Assembly (NCBI RefSeq): GCF_900143525.1
Contig: NZ_FREZ01000001.1
Span: 186,001-250,000 of the forward strand
Length of the DNA stretch: 64,000 nucleotides
Direction: 5' to 3'
From: Ruegeria sp. Alg231-54
GTDB lineage: Bacteria; Pseudomonadota; Alphaproteobacteria; Rhodobacterales; Rhodobacteraceae
Below, one piece after another: positions 10,808 to 22,382 of the stretch (the first letter of the stretch is position 1; every line of letters begins with the position of its first letter). The notes under the pieces are model-generated. The model did no database searches. It was not told where the DNA came from and saw only the letters and a list, made by a program, of their open reading frames with translations. Made by a program: the position numbers and the translations under genes.

Positions 10808-11280
10808 TTCGCCTCGTAACGCCCTGATTTCCCGCCGTCTTTCAGCAATACACGGATGTCGCCGATTTCCATGGCTTTGTCCACAGCCTTGGTCATGTCA
10901 TAGACCGTCAAGGCAGCCGTAGAAACGGCGGTCAGCGCCTCCATCTCGACCCCAGTCTGGCCTGAGGTTTTGACCGTGGCCTGTACCTGCACACCGGGCA
11001 AGTCCGGATCCAGCGTCAGCTCGACAGCGACCTTGGTGACTGGCAGCGGGTGACACAAAGGGATCAGATCAGGCGTTTTCTTTGCGCCCATGATGCCCGC
11101 AAGACGTGCCACGCCCAGAACATCACCTTTCTTAGCGCGGCCTTCGGAAATCAGATCAAAGGTGTCCTGCGCCATTTTGATGTGGCCAGCCGCCACGGCG
11201 ACACGGTCGGTGACTTCCTTATCCGAGACATCGACCATATGGGCCTGTCCCTGAGCATCAAAATGGGTCAAGGGCATCAC
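10804..11280 (-). CDS. moaC: Cyclic pyranopterin monophosphate synthase MoaC
   Basis: Converts 3',8-cyclo-7,8-dihydro-GTP to cyclic pyranopterin monophosphate, step two of molybdenum cofactor synthesis. The protein has 158 residues with [26 protein letters not shown] and the catalytic-lysine region [13 protein letters not shown]. It overlaps trpC upstream and moeA downstream by four bases each. Confidence 0.97.
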   Translation of the reverse strand: MMPLTHFDAQGQAHMVDVSDKEVTDRVAVAAGHIKMAQDTFDLISEGRAKKGDVLGVARLAGIMGAKKTPDLIPLCHPLPVTKVAVELTLDPDLPGVQVQATVKTSGQTGVEMEALTAVSTAALTVYDMTKAVDKAMEIGDIRVLLKDGGKSGRYEAK

Positions 11281-12089
11281 ATGACTCCGGGGATCAGAGG
11301 GCTTGCGAGAAGGTGGCGGGTGGCTGCTGCCACGTCGTCCTGACGCATCAGGCTTTCACCGATCAGGAAGCTGCGCGCGCCGTAGCGAGCGATATCGGCC
11401 AGATCTTCAGGCGTGCTCAGACCGCTTTCGCAGACGATCATCCGGCCCGCTGGCACCAGCTTCGACAGGTGCCGGGTAGTATCAAGAGATGTCTCGAAGG
11501 TCTTGAGATTACGATTATTTATCCCAATCAGTGAGCTTTTTAGCTCGGCTGCACGTTCCAACTCTTCCTGGTCGTGAACTTCGATCAGGACATCCATACC
11601 CCAGTCGAATGCCGTCTGCTCCAGTTCGGCGGCTTGCGCGTCGTCGACCGATGCCATGATGATCAGAATGCAATCTGCGCCCAAAGCACGCGCTTCGACC
11701 ACTTGATAGGGGTCGTACATGAAATCCTTGCGCAGCGCCGGAAGCTCGGTGGCAGCGCGGGCTTCGGTCAGGTACTCTTTTGCACCCTGAAAACTCGGCG
11801 TGTCGGTCAGCACCGATAAACACGCAGCGCCGCCTTCCTCATAGGCTTTGGCCAGAGCGGGTGGATCGAAATCCGGGCGGATCAGACCCTTGGACGGGCT
11901 GGCTTTCTTGATCTCGGCAATCAGGCCGTAACCCCGACGCGCCGCTGTTCGAAGCGCATAGGCAAAACCGCGAACCTCGGGCGCGTTACGAGCCTCGTTT
12001 TCAAGCGTTTCCAGCGACTTCTGCGCTTTGTCTGCCGCAACTTCTTCAAGTTTATAGGCTTTGATCTTGTCCAGAACCGTCTCGGTCAT
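11277..12089 (-). CDS. trpC: Indole-3-glycerol-phosphate synthase
   Basis: Fourth enzymatic step of tryptophan synthesis: CdRP to indole-3-glycerol phosphate. A single TIM-barrel protein of 270 residues, not fused to TrpF. Motifs are [15 protein letters not shown] (catalytic Lys), [57 protein letters not shown] and [11 protein letters not shown]. Four-base overlaps with trpD upstream and moaC downstream place it in one polycistron. Confidence 0.98.
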   Translation of the reverse strand: MTETVLDKIKAYKLEEVAADKAQKSLETLENEARNAPEVRGFAYALRTAARRGYGLIAEIKKASPSKGLIRPDFDPPALAKAYEEGGAACLSVLTDTPSFQGAKEYLTEARAATELPALRKDFMYDPYQVVEARALGADCILIIMASVDDAQAAELEQTAFDWGMDVLIEVHDQEELERAAELKSSLIGINNRNLKTFETSLDTTRHLSKLVPAGRMIVCESGLSTPEDLADIARYGARSFLIGESLMRQDDVAAATRHLLASPLIPGVM

Positions 12090-13101
12090 GCGGCCTCCTG
12101 CGTAATTCGGGCCAGGGCCGCGATTTTGTCTTTAGCTTTTCCGCTGTCGATGCTTTCCCGCGCCTTGGCAGCACCGTCTTTCAAGTCATCAGCAGAGCCA
12201 GCAACCACAAGGGCCGCAGCGGAATTCAACAGAACAGCGTCGCGGTAGGCCGATGGCGCGCCGTCCAACAAGGCGCGGAAGGCCACGGCGTTTTCCTCGG
12301 GCGTTCCGCCGATGATATCCTCGAACGGGTGGACCGGCAGCCCTGCGTCTTCGGGATGCAGCTCGACCACTTTCACAACGCCATCTTCCAGCGCGGCGAC
12401 CCAGCTTACGCCGGTGATCGTCAACTCATCCGTACCATCCGATCCGTGTACCAACCAGGCGTGTTCAGCGCCCAGCAGTCCCAGCGTTTCCGCCATTGGC
12501 CGGATCAGGTCGCGACTGAACGCACCGGTCAGTTGACGCCGAACACCAGCGGGGTTGGTCAATGGGCCAAGGATATTGAAAATCGTACGCGTCCCAAGCT
12601 CTTGCCGGCTGGGCATTACATGCGCAATAGCAGGATGGTGCATGGGCGCCATCATGAATCCAATGCCGACCTCTTGCAGAGCCTTTTCAACGGTTTGCGG
12701 GCCAACCATAACGTTGATGCCTAGCTGACCCAACGCATCTGCGGCACCTGATTTAGAACTCAGGTTTCGGTTGCCGTGTTTGGCGACAGTGACGCCAGCC
12801 CCGGCGACAACAAATGCTGTGGCGGTGGAAATGTTCAGTGTGCCTTTGCCGTCGCCGCCAGTGCCAACGATATCCATCGCACCTGCCGGTGCTTTGACCG
12901 CATTGCACTTCGCACGCATCACAGCGGCGGCAGCGGCGTATTCGTCTACCGTTTCACCGCGTGTGCGCATCGCCATTAGCAGGCCGCCGATCTGGCTGGG
13001 TGTGGCTTCGCCGTCGAACAGGATGCCGAACGCCTGTTCAGCCTCGGCACGCGTTAAAGGTCGATCGGCTGCGGCTCCGATCAATGGCTTCAGAGCGTCG
13101 C

Positions 13102-13105
<4 letters not shown>
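12086..13105 (-). CDS. trpD: Anthranilate phosphoribosyltransferase
   Basis: Transfers phosphoribose from PRPP to anthranilate. The protein has 339 residues. The glycine-rich PRPP loop reads [20 protein letters not shown], followed by [20 protein letters not shown] and the anthranilate-binding [10 protein letters not shown]. It overlaps trpG and trpC by four bases each. Confidence 0.98.
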
Positions 13106-13683
<578 letters not shown>

Positions 13684-13878
13684 TTGGGCACTTGTCTCGG
13701 CTTGGGCATTTCGGACTGGCGATACAGCCCCTAGCCACGGTATAATGTCGGGACATACATGCTCAGGCTTGCGGGGCAGCGTCAAGAGGACATCCTGTTC
13801 AGGGCGCAATCGCAGGCCAAAGGCGCGGTAAACGGCGTTGAGGCGATCGAAGCAGGATGAAGGCGAGAGGCAGTTAAG

Positions 13879-15471
13879 ATGGGCGGATTTTTAGGCGGGA
13901 TGATCGCAGGGGCGGTCGTTGTTGGTCTGCTTGGTGCGGTACTATCCCTGAATACCCCTTTGACCCGGAAACCGGTTGTAAACGCCGAGGCCCCCGAGCC
14001 TGCACCGGCTGCGGCCCCCGAGGTCAGCACCGAAGCGGCTGAGACGGTGGCAGATGCCGATCTGGTGACCGCGCCGCCGGTGACATCCGATGCGTCCGGG
14101 GATCAAACGGACAATCTTGCAGGGCTGGCGGACGTGGAGACTGTGCCAGACTCTGAGCCGACGATCAGTGAGGCCGTCACGCAGGTCGAAGGGGTCGAAA
14201 TACCTGAAACGGTTGAGGTAACCACATCAAACGAGGCTCCGGTTGTGCCGCAGTCTCCTGCGCAATTGCAGCCATTGCCCAGCACCGAAGGTGAGCCGAT
14301 CATTTCGGAAACCGCGCCGGAACCGCCGGTTGCACCCAAGCAAGAAGAGACCATTGCCGAGGTTGAGCCGCAGCCCGCGCCGGAGGTTCTGGAAATACTG
14401 CCCGAGCCGAAAGTAGAACAGGTGCAGCCCGAGGTGACAGATGCCCAGCCTGAAGTCGCAGAGCCGTTGCCCGAAGTCACCGAAGCGGAAATTGAACCAG
14501 AACCTCTGCCCGAGCCCGAGGTCGCAGCGGTTCAACCGGAACCACAGCCGCAGCCTGAACCCACGGCAATCGAACCCCTGGAGCCCGAGGTCGATCCGCT
14601 TGAGAACAACCCGATCGCTGTAGAAGGGGACGAAGACCCACAGCTTAAAAAGCTGCCCCGGATCGCAGCGGTCCCTCAGATCGGCGGTGAAGAAACGGAT
14701 ACTGACGGTCTGACCATTGGTAAACGAGTCGTCCCGCTGACTGAACGCGATGACGCGCCGGTTTCAGCGGACGAGCAACCCGCGATACTTCTACCCGGTA
14801 AGCCAATTGATGCCTATGCCGCCAAGTTCGAAAACCCCGAAGCCAAACCGCTTATGTCGATCATTCTGATTGATGATGAAGGGGCGTTTGGGGCCGAGGC
14901 GTTAAAGGACTTCCCATACCCACTGAGCTTTGCCGTCAGCCCGTCTGACCCCGATGCGGCCGAAAAGATGGCCCGCCATCGCGCAGCCGGTTTCGAGGTT
15001 CTGGCCCTTGCCGACTTGCCCAGGGCGGCCAGCGCACAAGATGCTGAGGTTTCGATGGCTGTGTGGCTGGACACTCTGCCGGAAACCGTTGGTATTCTGG
15101 AAGGCGTGGGAACCGGCATTCAGGGTAGTCGCAAATTGGCCGATCAGGTGGCCGCAATTGCCGGTGATACCGGGCGCGGGCTTATCACCCAGGACAATGG
15201 CCTGAACACTGTCCAAAAACTGGCCGCTCGCAACGGCATCCCTTCCGGGGTCATCTTTCGCGACATCGACGGTGCCCGTCAGGACCCCACGATCATGCGA
15301 CGTTTCTTGGATCAGGCGGCGTTCCGGGCTGGTCAGCAGGGAACTGTCGTCATGTTGGGACGGCTGCGCCCGGACACGATTTCGGCCCTGTTGTTATGGG
15401 GGCTGGAAGATCGCGGTGGCCGCGTGGCCATGGCCCCGATTTCAGCGGTCATGACGCAAGAAGCTCAGTAA
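13879..15471 (+). CDS. Divergent polysaccharide deacetylase family protein (YibQ-like) with Pro/Glu-rich linker
   Basis: Protein of 530 residues in three parts: an N-terminal membrane anchor ([19 protein letters not shown]), an acidic Pro/Glu-rich low-complexity region (about residues 35-250) probably spanning the periplasm, and a C-terminal divergent polysaccharide deacetylase domain beginning near [20 protein letters not shown]. The usual metal motif is altered in this family and its activity is unproven; I infer a cell-envelope role. It lies between trpG and trpE on the opposite strand. The linker length is likely to vary between strains. Confidence 0.85.
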   Translation: MGGFLGGMIAGAVVVGLLGAVLSLNTPLTRKPVVNAEAPEPAPAAAPEVSTEAAETVADADLVTAPPVTSDASGDQTDNLAGLADVETVPDSEPTISEAVTQVEGVEIPETVEVTTSNEAPVVPQSPAQLQPLPSTEGEPIISETAPEPPVAPKQEETIAEVEPQPAPEVLEILPEPKVEQVQPEVTDAQPEVAEPLPEVTEAEIEPEPLPEPEVAAVQPEPQPQPEPTAIEPLEPEVDPLENNPIAVEGDEDPQLKKLPRIAAVPQIGGEETDTDGLTIGKRVVPLTERDDAPVSADEQPAILLPGKPIDAYAAKFENPEAKPLMSIILIDDEGAFGAEALKDFPYPLSFAVSPSDPDAAEKMARHRAAGFEVLALADLPRAASAQDAEVSMAVWLDTLPETVGILEGVGTGIQGSRKLADQVAAIAGDTGRGLITQDNGLNTVQKLAARNGIPSGVIFRDIDGARQDPTIMRRFLDQAAFRAGQQGTVVMLGRLRPDTISALLLWGLEDRGGRVAMAPISAVMTQEAQ

Positions 15472-15487
15472 GGCTGAAGATGAAAAA

Positions 15488-15509
15488 CGGCTGACCATGA
15501 GGTCAGCCG
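15488..15509. terminator. Bidirectional terminator between deacetylase gene and trpE
   Basis: Perfect 9-bp stem (arms 15488-15496 and 15501-15509) with an ATGA loop, followed by TTTTT on the minus strand (trpE end) and a T-rich stretch on the plus strand. Confidence 0.85.
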
Positions 15510-15516
15510 CTATTCT

Positions 15517-17028
15517 TTAAGAGTTGCCAGAGCCGGTAAACCGGGCCGCGTCCGCAGCAGCGCGCCGAATGGCGTTCGATTTGTGGACGGTTTCCATGAA
15601 TTCGGCCTCGGGGTCGCTGTCATAGACCACGCCTCCGCCTGCCTGAATATAAAGCTTCTGGTCTTTCACAATGGCCGTACGCAGCGCGATACACATATCC
15701 ATGTCGCCGCCCGCGCTGAAATACCCCACACCACCGCCGTAAACGCCGCGCTTTTCGGGCTCTAGCTCGTCGATGATCTCCATTGCACGGACTTTTGGCG
15801 CGCCTGAAACGGTGCCCGCAGGCATCCCGGCAAAGAAGGCATCCAGTGCGTCTTTGTCTTCGGCCAACTCACCAACAACGTTGGAGACGATGTGCATTAC
15901 GTGACTATAGCGTTCGATGATGAACTCTTCGGTCGGTCGCACAGTGCCGATCTTTGAGACCCGACCGGTGTCGTTGCGACCCAAATCCAGCAGCATCAGA
16001 TGCTCGGCCAACTCTTTCTTGTCGGCCAGAAGATCGACCTCGTTGGCCTTATCCTCTTCAGGGGTCGCGCCACGTGGGCGAGTGCCTGCGATGGGGCGGA
16101 TTGTCACCTCATCGCCGAAGACACGGACCAGAATTTCGGGGCTGGCGCCCACGACCTGAAAGCCGCCAAAGTTGAAATAGAACATGAAGGGCGACGGGTT
16201 CGTGCGCCGAAGCGAACGATAGAGCGCGAAGGGAGGTTGCGGAAAATCCTGCGTCCAGCGCTGTGCTGGGACGACCTGAAAGATGTCGCCCGCGCGGATG
16301 TATTCCTTGGCCTTTTCGACCGCTTCCAAATAGCCGGATTTGGTGAAATTCGACACCGGCGCGGCCACTTCGGAGGCATCCCCAAGATCGCGCGTTTCGG
16401 CAGGCATTGCACGTTCCAGATCGCGTACCGCGTCCATGACACGTTCTGCGGCCTGTGCATAAGCAGCCTTGGCCGATTGCCCTTCGCTGACCCATGCGGG
16501 CGACACAACCGTGACCTCGCCCTTGACGCCGTCCAGTACCGCGATGACCGAGGGTCTGAGCATGATGGCGTCAGGCAGGCCAAGCGGATCGGGGTTCACA
16601 TCGGGCAGGTATTCCACCAGCCGCACCATGTCATAGCCGAGATAGCCAAACAGCCCGGCTGCGGCTTGGGGCAGGTCGTCCGGCAGGTCGATCTTACTTT
16701 CCGCCAGCAGCGCCCGCAGGTTATCCATCGGGTTGCCGGTTTGGGGCGAGAACGCATCGGGGTCGAACCGGGCCGAGCGGTTCAGCTCGGAAGTCTTGCC
16801 GTGGCAACGCCAGATCAGGTCCGGCTTCATCCCGATAATCGAATAGCGGCCACGAACCTCACCACCGGTGACCGATTCCAGCATGAACGCGTCTTTCTGC
16901 GCGCCTGTTAGCTTGAGCATCAAGGAAACCGGCGTGTCCAGATCAGCGGCTAAGCGGGTGTAGACAACCTGATTCTCGCCTGCCTCATAGGCGCGGGCGA
17001 AGCTGTCGAAGTCGGGGGTCAGCGCCAT
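15517..17028 (-). CDS. trpE: Anthranilate synthase component I
   Basis: Makes anthranilate from chorismate with TrpG. The protein has 503 residues. The N-terminal domain carries the tryptophan feedback site region (LMLKLTGAQKDAFMLESV), and the chorismate-binding core includes FQVVPAQRW, SPEILVRV, PIAGTRPRG, LGRNDTGRVSK and AGTVSGAPKVRAMEII. It lies 12 bases downstream of the PpiD-like gene, probably cotranscribed. I see no Trp-codon leader peptide or attenuator in the short gap. Confidence 0.98.
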   Translation of the reverse strand: MALTPDFDSFARAYEAGENQVVYTRLAADLDTPVSLMLKLTGAQKDAFMLESVTGGEVRGRYSIIGMKPDLIWRCHGKTSELNRSARFDPDAFSPQTGNPMDNLRALLAESKIDLPDDLPQAAAGLFGYLGYDMVRLVEYLPDVNPDPLGLPDAIMLRPSVIAVLDGVKGEVTVVSPAWVSEGQSAKAAYAQAAERVMDAVRDLERAMPAETRDLGDASEVAAPVSNFTKSGYLEAVEKAKEYIRAGDIFQVVPAQRWTQDFPQPPFALYRSLRRTNPSPFMFYFNFGGFQVVGASPEILVRVFGDEVTIRPIAGTRPRGATPEEDKANEVDLLADKKELAEHLMLLDLGRNDTGRVSKIGTVRPTEEFIIERYSHVMHIVSNVVGELAEDKDALDAFFAGMPAGTVSGAPKVRAMEIIDELEPEKRGVYGGGVGYFSAGGDMDMCIALRTAIVKDQKLYIQAGGGVVYDSDPEAEFMETVHKSNAIRRAAADAARFTGSGNS

Positions 17029-17040
17029 ATTCAGTCTCTT

Positions 17041-18882
17041 TTAATAGCTCGCCTGAACAGCATTCAGGGCCTGCTGATCTACGACGGGACGGGCACGGAC
17101 CTGTGCATCGCGGACAAAGGCATCAAAGATGTTCTGGGCCAAAGCCTGATCCAGCTGCGCGGTAAGGGCCGCTTGGACCTGACGCAGCTCATCTGTTTCT
17201 GCAGGCGGCAACAGTTCATCCAGACGCACGATAAACGCGGTTCCGGCACCGGGAATGACGCGCAGATCTCCTTGTTCCATTTCGAAGACCTGCGTCATGA
17301 AATCTGCGGGCACATCTTCCAAAAAGGCCGTGCGTGTCAGGGCGTTTTCTACCCTGAACGGCAATTCGGTGGCGGCAAAGTCACCGTCGGTCTGCACCTG
17401 CTCCAGAACAGCATTTGCCTGTTCTTCCAACGCCTTGTTGGTTTCGGCCTGGGTCCAGGCGGCAACAACGCGGTCACGTGCGGACTCAATCGGTTCCGGC
17501 CGGGGTTCGAGAACTTCGTTTAGACGCAGGGCAAAGATCGAGCCATCTTCAAGAAACGCGACTTCGGGAAAGTCGCCATCCTGCACGGCTTCGGCTGCAC
17601 TGCGGAACCCGTCATAGGCGGCGACGCCTTCACCGGTTTGCGCGGACCAGTCGATCTGGCCCAGCTCCATTTCGGTCTCGGACGTCAGTTCTTCCAAAGT
17701 CGCGCCGCCGGCCAGCATGTCATTGATATCTTCGGCCTGCGCCTCAATCTGGCGGCGGGCGCGATCGGCTGCCAATTCCTCGCGCAGGGCAGGGGCGGCG
17801 TCTTCAAACGACGTGTTGTTTTCGGCAAGCGAGCCATTGATGCGGAACAGCGCCGGTCCGAAAGTGGAAGGCAGCGGGCCGACAACAGCGTCCAAATCGG
17901 CAGCAAAGACACCATCGGCGGCTTCGCCCAGATCCTCGCGGGTGACGTCGCCAAGGTCGATATCGCTGAGCTCAAGTTGGCGATCCCGAACCAGTTGCTC
18001 GAAGGTCTTACCGCCAACCTCTAGCTGGGCCATGGCGTTTTGGGCTGCGTCCTGATCCGGGAAGGTCAGGCGTTCGACCAGGCGGCGTTCGGGCTGCTGG
18101 AATTCAGCCGCGCGCTGTTCATACAAACGCTTTACCGAATCCTCGTCGACTTCCACGTCGTCGAGCAGCATTTCGGGCGACAGGATCGCATACGTCAGCT
18201 TTTTGGTGCGCGGCAGGGTAAACAGCTCGGTGTTCTCGTCATAAAACGTTTGGACCTGCTCGTCGGTCGGGGCGGCAACAGGTGCGGGCAGGGCGTCCGG
18301 TGCCAAAGTTGCGATGGTAAAGCTGCGGCGGGCACCAACGTAGTCGGTCAACACCTGCGTGAGGGTTTCGGGCATCTTCACACCGCTAACCACGGCACTC
18401 TGCACGATTGTGCGGGATGTTTCCTTGCGCAGGTCCGATTCGAACTCGGTATCGGACATGCCGACCTGTTCCAGTTGGAACTGATACGCGTCGCGGTCAA
18501 ATGTGCCGTTGACGCCCTGAAAAGCCGGGATCGCAACGATTTCCTCTTGCAGGTTCTCATCCCCGATCGAGATGCCCAGCAAACCGACCTCATTGTCCAG
18601 CGCTGCCAAAGCCGTCAGGCGCGACAAGGCAAGACGATCCAGACCAAACTCCATGGCCTGCGACATTTGCAAAGGCTGGCCTGTCTGTTGTTCAACCGCG
18701 CGAATTTCGCGCTGCAGCTCGCGGACATAGTCATCAACCGAGATATCCTCGTTCCCGACCTGGGCCACCGAACGCACGGTGCCAGAGAGGCTGGTTGCGC
18801 CAAATCCTGCAAGTCCGAGCATCAAAAGGCCCATGAGAATCCAGACAAAGGTCTTTGATAACTTTTTTACGCCTGCGGCCAT
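17041..18882 (-). CDS. PpiD/SurA-like membrane-anchored peptidyl-prolyl isomerase
   Basis: Periplasmic folding factor of 613 residues. One N-terminal membrane helix (FVWILMGLLMLGLAGFGATS) precedes a SurA-N-type domain (VGNEDISVDDYVRELQREI), a parvulin-like middle and a long helical C-terminal region. The start at 18882 (MAAGVKKLSK) was preferred over 18951 because GAAGAGG sits just upstream. Family members chaperone outer-membrane proteins leaving the Sec channel. Pairing with trpE is common in this group, though no functional link is known. Confidence 0.88.
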   Translation of the reverse strand: MAAGVKKLSKTFVWILMGLLMLGLAGFGATSLSGTVRSVAQVGNEDISVDDYVRELQREIRAVEQQTGQPLQMSQAMEFGLDRLALSRLTALAALDNEVGLLGISIGDENLQEEIVAIPAFQGVNGTFDRDAYQFQLEQVGMSDTEFESDLRKETSRTIVQSAVVSGVKMPETLTQVLTDYVGARRSFTIATLAPDALPAPVAAPTDEQVQTFYDENTELFTLPRTKKLTYAILSPEMLLDDVEVDEDSVKRLYEQRAAEFQQPERRLVERLTFPDQDAAQNAMAQLEVGGKTFEQLVRDRQLELSDIDLGDVTREDLGEAADGVFAADLDAVVGPLPSTFGPALFRINGSLAENNTSFEDAAPALREELAADRARRQIEAQAEDINDMLAGGATLEELTSETEMELGQIDWSAQTGEGVAAYDGFRSAAEAVQDGDFPEVAFLEDGSIFALRLNEVLEPRPEPIESARDRVVAAWTQAETNKALEEQANAVLEQVQTDGDFAATELPFRVENALTRTAFLEDVPADFMTQVFEMEQGDLRVIPGAGTAFIVRLDELLPPAETDELRQVQAALTAQLDQALAQNIFDAFVRDAQVRARPVVDQQALNAVQASY

Positions 18883-18966
18883 TGTGCCCTCTTCGTGCTT
18901 TTGTCGGCAGGTAACTGCCCTGTCGGTTGCGGCCCTGAATACGACGCGCACCGTCGGGGAGCAAGC

Positions 18967-20142
18967 TCAGAAGGACAGAGCAGCCAGCCGTTCGAACAAT
19001 TGCCCCAATCCGGCGCGGTCCAGATTGGCAAATGCGATACGAACCTGACGTTTTCCGGCCGCATCATCTTTAGGCATGAACATTGTGCCTGGCAGCAGCA
19101 GGATGCCCGCCTCGGGGACCAGTCGTTGGGCCAGTTCGTCCGATGGGATATCGAACGGGTGTTCGAAATAGGCAAAATAAGCGCCCAGACCCAGCAGCCG
19201 CCAACCCTTGTCCGTCAGGCTTGGCAACAGCTCGGCAATTGCGGTGCGGCGGTTGAGGATCTCATCGCGTTCACCTGCCAGCCATTGCGACAGGTTCTGC
19301 ATTCCCCAAAGGGCTGCGTGCTGGCCGATCTGGCTTGGGCAGATGGCGACTGTGTCCAAAAACTTTTCAATCTCGGATAGCAGGTCAGTGCCGGTCGCAA
19401 TCGCGCCGACACGGTGGCCGGTCAGCCTGTATGCTTTGGAAAAGGAATAGAGGTGGATCAGGGTTTTATCCCAGTCAGGCTGGGCGAACAGGTCATGCGG
19501 TGGGCCGCTGCGGCTGTCGAAATCCCGATATGTTTCGTCCACGATCAGCCGGATGCCGACCTCCAGCGCAAGATCAAAGAATGCGCGCACCAAAGGGGCA
19601 GGGTATTCCACTCCGCCGGGATTGTTCGGGGTCACAAGAACGATGGCGCGTGTTTTGTCGGTGATCAGAGCACGGGCTGCGTCCGGATCGGGCAGCAGAG
19701 CGTCATCGGTGGGCAGATCCACGGTTCGGACGCCTGCCATGTCCAGCCACATCTTGTGATTAAAGTACCAGGGCGTCGGAACGATGACCTCGTCATCCTG
19801 ATCTGTGATTGCTGTGATCGTAGCGGCAAATGCCTGATTGCAGCCCGAGGTGATTGCCACCTGATCGCTGGACACCTGCGCGTCATAATGCGACCCGATC
19901 TGAAGGGCGAGTTCAGCTCGCAGGGCTGGATTGCCCAGAACCGGCCCGTAAAGATGGGCGCTGTCTTCGGTCACGGCAAAGCTGGCAATCGCTTCGCGCA
20001 ACGCTAGGGTCGGTGGATCGACCGGGGCCGCCTGGCTGACGTTGATCAGGGGACGGTCATCAGGAAACTCCACCCCCTCCAACCAGCGCCGCGCCTCCAT
20101 GACCGGAGGGGCAAATGTCGCGGTGGTGCGGGACTGGGTCAT
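18967..20142 (-). CDS. Class I/II pyridoxal-phosphate aminotransferase
   Basis: PLP-dependent aminotransferase, fold type I, 391 residues. Motifs: AITSGCNQAFAATI, VTPNNPGGVEYP, IVDETYRDFD and the Schiff-base lysine in YSFSKAYRLTGHRVG. The amino-acid substrate cannot be told from sequence. I use the start MTQSRTT at 20142, with AGGACAGG upstream. It lies 57 bases after gpt on the same strand, so it is possibly in the fabI-gpt unit. Confidence 0.9.
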   Translation of the reverse strand: MTQSRTTATFAPPVMEARRWLEGVEFPDDRPLINVSQAAPVDPPTLALREAIASFAVTEDSAHLYGPVLGNPALRAELALQIGSHYDAQVSSDQVAITSGCNQAFAATITAITDQDDEVIVPTPWYFNHKMWLDMAGVRTVDLPTDDALLPDPDAARALITDKTRAIVLVTPNNPGGVEYPAPLVRAFFDLALEVGIRLIVDETYRDFDSRSGPPHDLFAQPDWDKTLIHLYSFSKAYRLTGHRVGAIATGTDLLSEIEKFLDTVAICPSQIGQHAALWGMQNLSQWLAGERDEILNRRTAIAELLPSLTDKGWRLLGLGAYFAYFEHPFDIPSDELAQRLVPEAGILLLPGTMFMPKDDAAGKRQVRIAFANLDRAGLGQLFERLAALSF

Positions 20143-20199
20143 GAAGGGCCTGTCCTTGGTAAGGCTTTGCCTCACTCTTTGTGGGTTGAGAGGGTTCTT

Positions 20200-20709
20200 T
20201 TAGTCGGTCCCGCGGTAGGGCTCGACATATTGCAGAGCCATATCCCACGGGAAAAAGATCCATGTGTCCTGGCTGACCTCAGTGATGAACGTGTCGACCA
20301 TCGGCCGGCCCTTGGGCTTGGCATATACCGTTGCGAAATGCGCCTTGGGGTACATTGCGCGCACCAGCTCCAGCGTTTTGCCGCTGTCGACCAGATCGTC
20401 GATGATCAGAATACCTTCGCCGTCGCGCATCAGCTGGGCATCGGGGGCTTTCAGCACCTCGGCTTCGCCTTGGTCCTGATGGTGGTACGAGCGCACGCTG
20501 ACTGTGTCGACGGTGCGAATGTCCAGCTCGCGGCTGACGATCATCGCAGGTGCCATACCACCACGGGTGATGGCCACAACTGCGCGCCATGCGCCGTCAT
20601 CCGGACCTTGCCCGTCCAAACGCCAGGCCAAGGCGCGGGAATCACGGTGAATCTGATCCCAGCTGATGTGAAACCCTTTTTCGTGGGGCAGGCGATCCTT
20701 GGCGCTCAT
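20200..20709 (-). CDS. gpt: Xanthine phosphoribosyltransferase (xanthine-guanine type)
   Basis: Purine salvage: base plus PRPP to nucleotide. The protein has 169 residues. The PRPP-binding signature is [18 protein letters not shown] near residue 99, and the pyrophosphate-loop region is [20 protein letters not shown]. The length and the IFFPWDM end fit Gpt rather than Hpt. Only four bases separate it from fabI upstream. Confidence 0.92.
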   Translation of the reverse strand: MSAKDRLPHEKGFHISWDQIHRDSRALAWRLDGQGPDDGAWRAVVAITRGGMAPAMIVSRELDIRTVDTVSVRSYHHQDQGEAEVLKAPDAQLMRDGEGILIIDDLVDSGKTLELVRAMYPKAHFATVYAKPKGRPMVDTFITEVSQDTWIFFPWDMALQYVEPYRGTD

Positions 20710-20713
20710 GTCA

Positions 20714-21520
20714 TTAACCCTTTTCGACGTCAGGTGCGTCGACGGCTTTCATGCCGACAATGTGATAACCCGAATCCACGTGCAGGTTTTCTCCTGTTAC
20801 ACCGCTGCTGAGGTCAGACAGCAGATACAGAGCAGATTTGCCGACATCGTCGATGGTCACGTTGCGACGCAGGGGCGAGTTATACTCGTTCCATTTCATA
20901 ATATAGCGGAAGTCGCCGATGCCGCTGGCGGCCAGCGTCTTGATCGGACCGGCCGAGATCGAATTCACGCGGATCCCGTCCTTGCCCAGATCCTCGGCCA
21001 GATACTTGACCGATGCTTCCAGCGCAGCTTTGGCAACACCCATCACGTTATAATGGGGCATCACCTGTTCCGCGCCATAATAGGTCAGGGTGACTGCGCT
21101 GCCGCCTTCGGACATCATCTTCTCGGCCCGTTGCATCACAGCGGTGAAGGAATAGACCGATACGTCCATGGTCAGTTTGAAGTTCGCACGCGACGTGTCG
21201 ACGTAGCGGCCCCGAAGTTCGTTCTTGTCCGAAAAACCGATGGCGTGAACAACAAAGTCCAGCTTGCCCCATTTCTCTTCCAGAGATGTGAACAGCGCAT
21301 CAATCGATTCTTCGTCACTGACGTCGCAGGGCAGAACAATTTCGCTGCCAAGCTGTGCCGCCAGTGGATCAACGCGTTTTTTAAGTGCGTCGCCTTGATA
21401 TGAAAAAGCCAGCTCTGCTCCGGATTCGGACAAAGCACGGGCTATTCCCCATGCGATTGATTTATCATTGGCCAGTCCCATGATGAGGCCGCGTTTGCCG
21501 GCCATCAACTGATTTGACAT
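20714..21520 (-). CDS. fabI: Enoyl-[acyl-carrier-protein] reductase (NADH)
   Basis: Last reductive step of fatty-acid elongation. Short-chain dehydrogenase variant of 268 residues. FabI hallmarks: [20 protein letters not shown] (atypical NAD loop), [39 protein letters not shown] (Tyr-x6-Lys catalytic pair) and [13 protein letters not shown]. The start at 21520 ([11 protein letters not shown]) has GGAGAA upstream; the longer frame to 21934 is rejected. Divergent from pdxH. Confidence 0.97.
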   Translation of the reverse strand: MSNQLMAGKRGLIMGLANDKSIAWGIARALSESGAELAFSYQGDALKKRVDPLAAQLGSEIVLPCDVSDEESIDALFTSLEEKWGKLDFVVHAIGFSDKNELRGRYVDTSRANFKLTMDVSVYSFTAVMQRAEKMMSEGGSAVTLTYYGAEQVMPHYNVMGVAKAALEASVKYLAEDLGKDGIRVNSISAGPIKTLAASGIGDFRYIMKWNEYNSPLRRNVTIDDVGKSALYLLSDLSSGVTGENLHVDSGYHIVGMKAVDAPDVEKG

Positions 21521-21655
21521 GTTTGGTTCTCCGCCTGTCTTCGCGTTATATTGGGATGGTTTATGCCATTGGGTGCGCTGCATCAAGGCCGGGCGCTCTT
21601 GCCCGTGGCGGGTTCTCGCCCTAGGGTGGGCTTTATTAGTTTCCAGGGGATGGGA

Positions 21656-22261
21656 ATGAGCGAACGTAGCGGCATATTTGCCGGCACCGATCCGTTTGAA
21701 ATAGCGGGGCGGTGGCTGGCCGAGGCCAAAGATAATGAACCGAACGATCCGGACGCGATCGCTTTGGCGACCGTCGATTCGGACGGCATGCCAAATGTGC
21801 GCATGGTTCTGCTGAAAGAGATCGAACCGGCAGCTTTTGTGTTCTACACCAACTACGAAAGTGCCAAGGCGGCCGAGTTGGACAGCGCCGGAAAAGCTGC
21901 TTTTGTGATGCATTGGAAATCTTTGCGGCGGCAAATCCGCGTTCGTGGTACAATAACCAGAGAAAGCGGGCCGCAGGCGGATGAGTATTATGCGTCCCGC
22001 TCGCTAAAAAGCCGATTGGGGGCCTGGGCGTCCAAGCAGTCTCAGCCTCTCAGCAGTCGCTCGGTTTTAATGGCCGAGGTGGCCAAGGTAACGGCCAAGT
22101 TGGGCCCGAACCCGCCACGCCCGCCGTTCTGGGGCGGCTATCGGCTGGTGCCAACCGAAATCGAATTCTGGGCCGATGGGGCCTTTCGGTTGCACGACAG
22201 GTTCCGATGGCAGCGGGATCAAGTGGGTTCCGACTGGCAGATACAGAGGTTAAATCCATGA
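21656..22261 (+). CDS. pdxH: Pyridoxamine 5'-phosphate oxidase
   Basis: FMN enzyme that makes pyridoxal phosphate. The protein has 201 residues. Motifs: [47 protein letters not shown] (here [14 protein letters not shown]), [14 protein letters not shown] and the C-terminal [15 protein letters not shown] ending in RLNP. Start: two ATGs at 21650 and 21656; AGGGG is well placed for 21656. An adjacent supply of PLP suits the aminotransferases nearby, but that is not evidence of an operon. Confidence 0.96.
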   Translation: MSERSGIFAGTDPFEIAGRWLAEAKDNEPNDPDAIALATVDSDGMPNVRMVLLKEIEPAAFVFYTNYESAKAAELDSAGKAAFVMHWKSLRRQIRVRGTITRESGPQADEYYASRSLKSRLGAWASKQSQPLSSRSVLMAEVAKVTAKLGPNPPRPPFWGGYRLVPTEIEFWADGAFRLHDRFRWQRDQVGSDWQIQRLNP

Positions 22262-22382
22262 CGTTCGCGTATCGTGAAATGCAAGAAGCCGAAAACAAAG
22301 GGTTTTTTCAGCTTGAATTTGCGAGCCATTCCCATACACATCGGACCCTTAACGAAATGACAATTTTCGCGATGGGAACGCC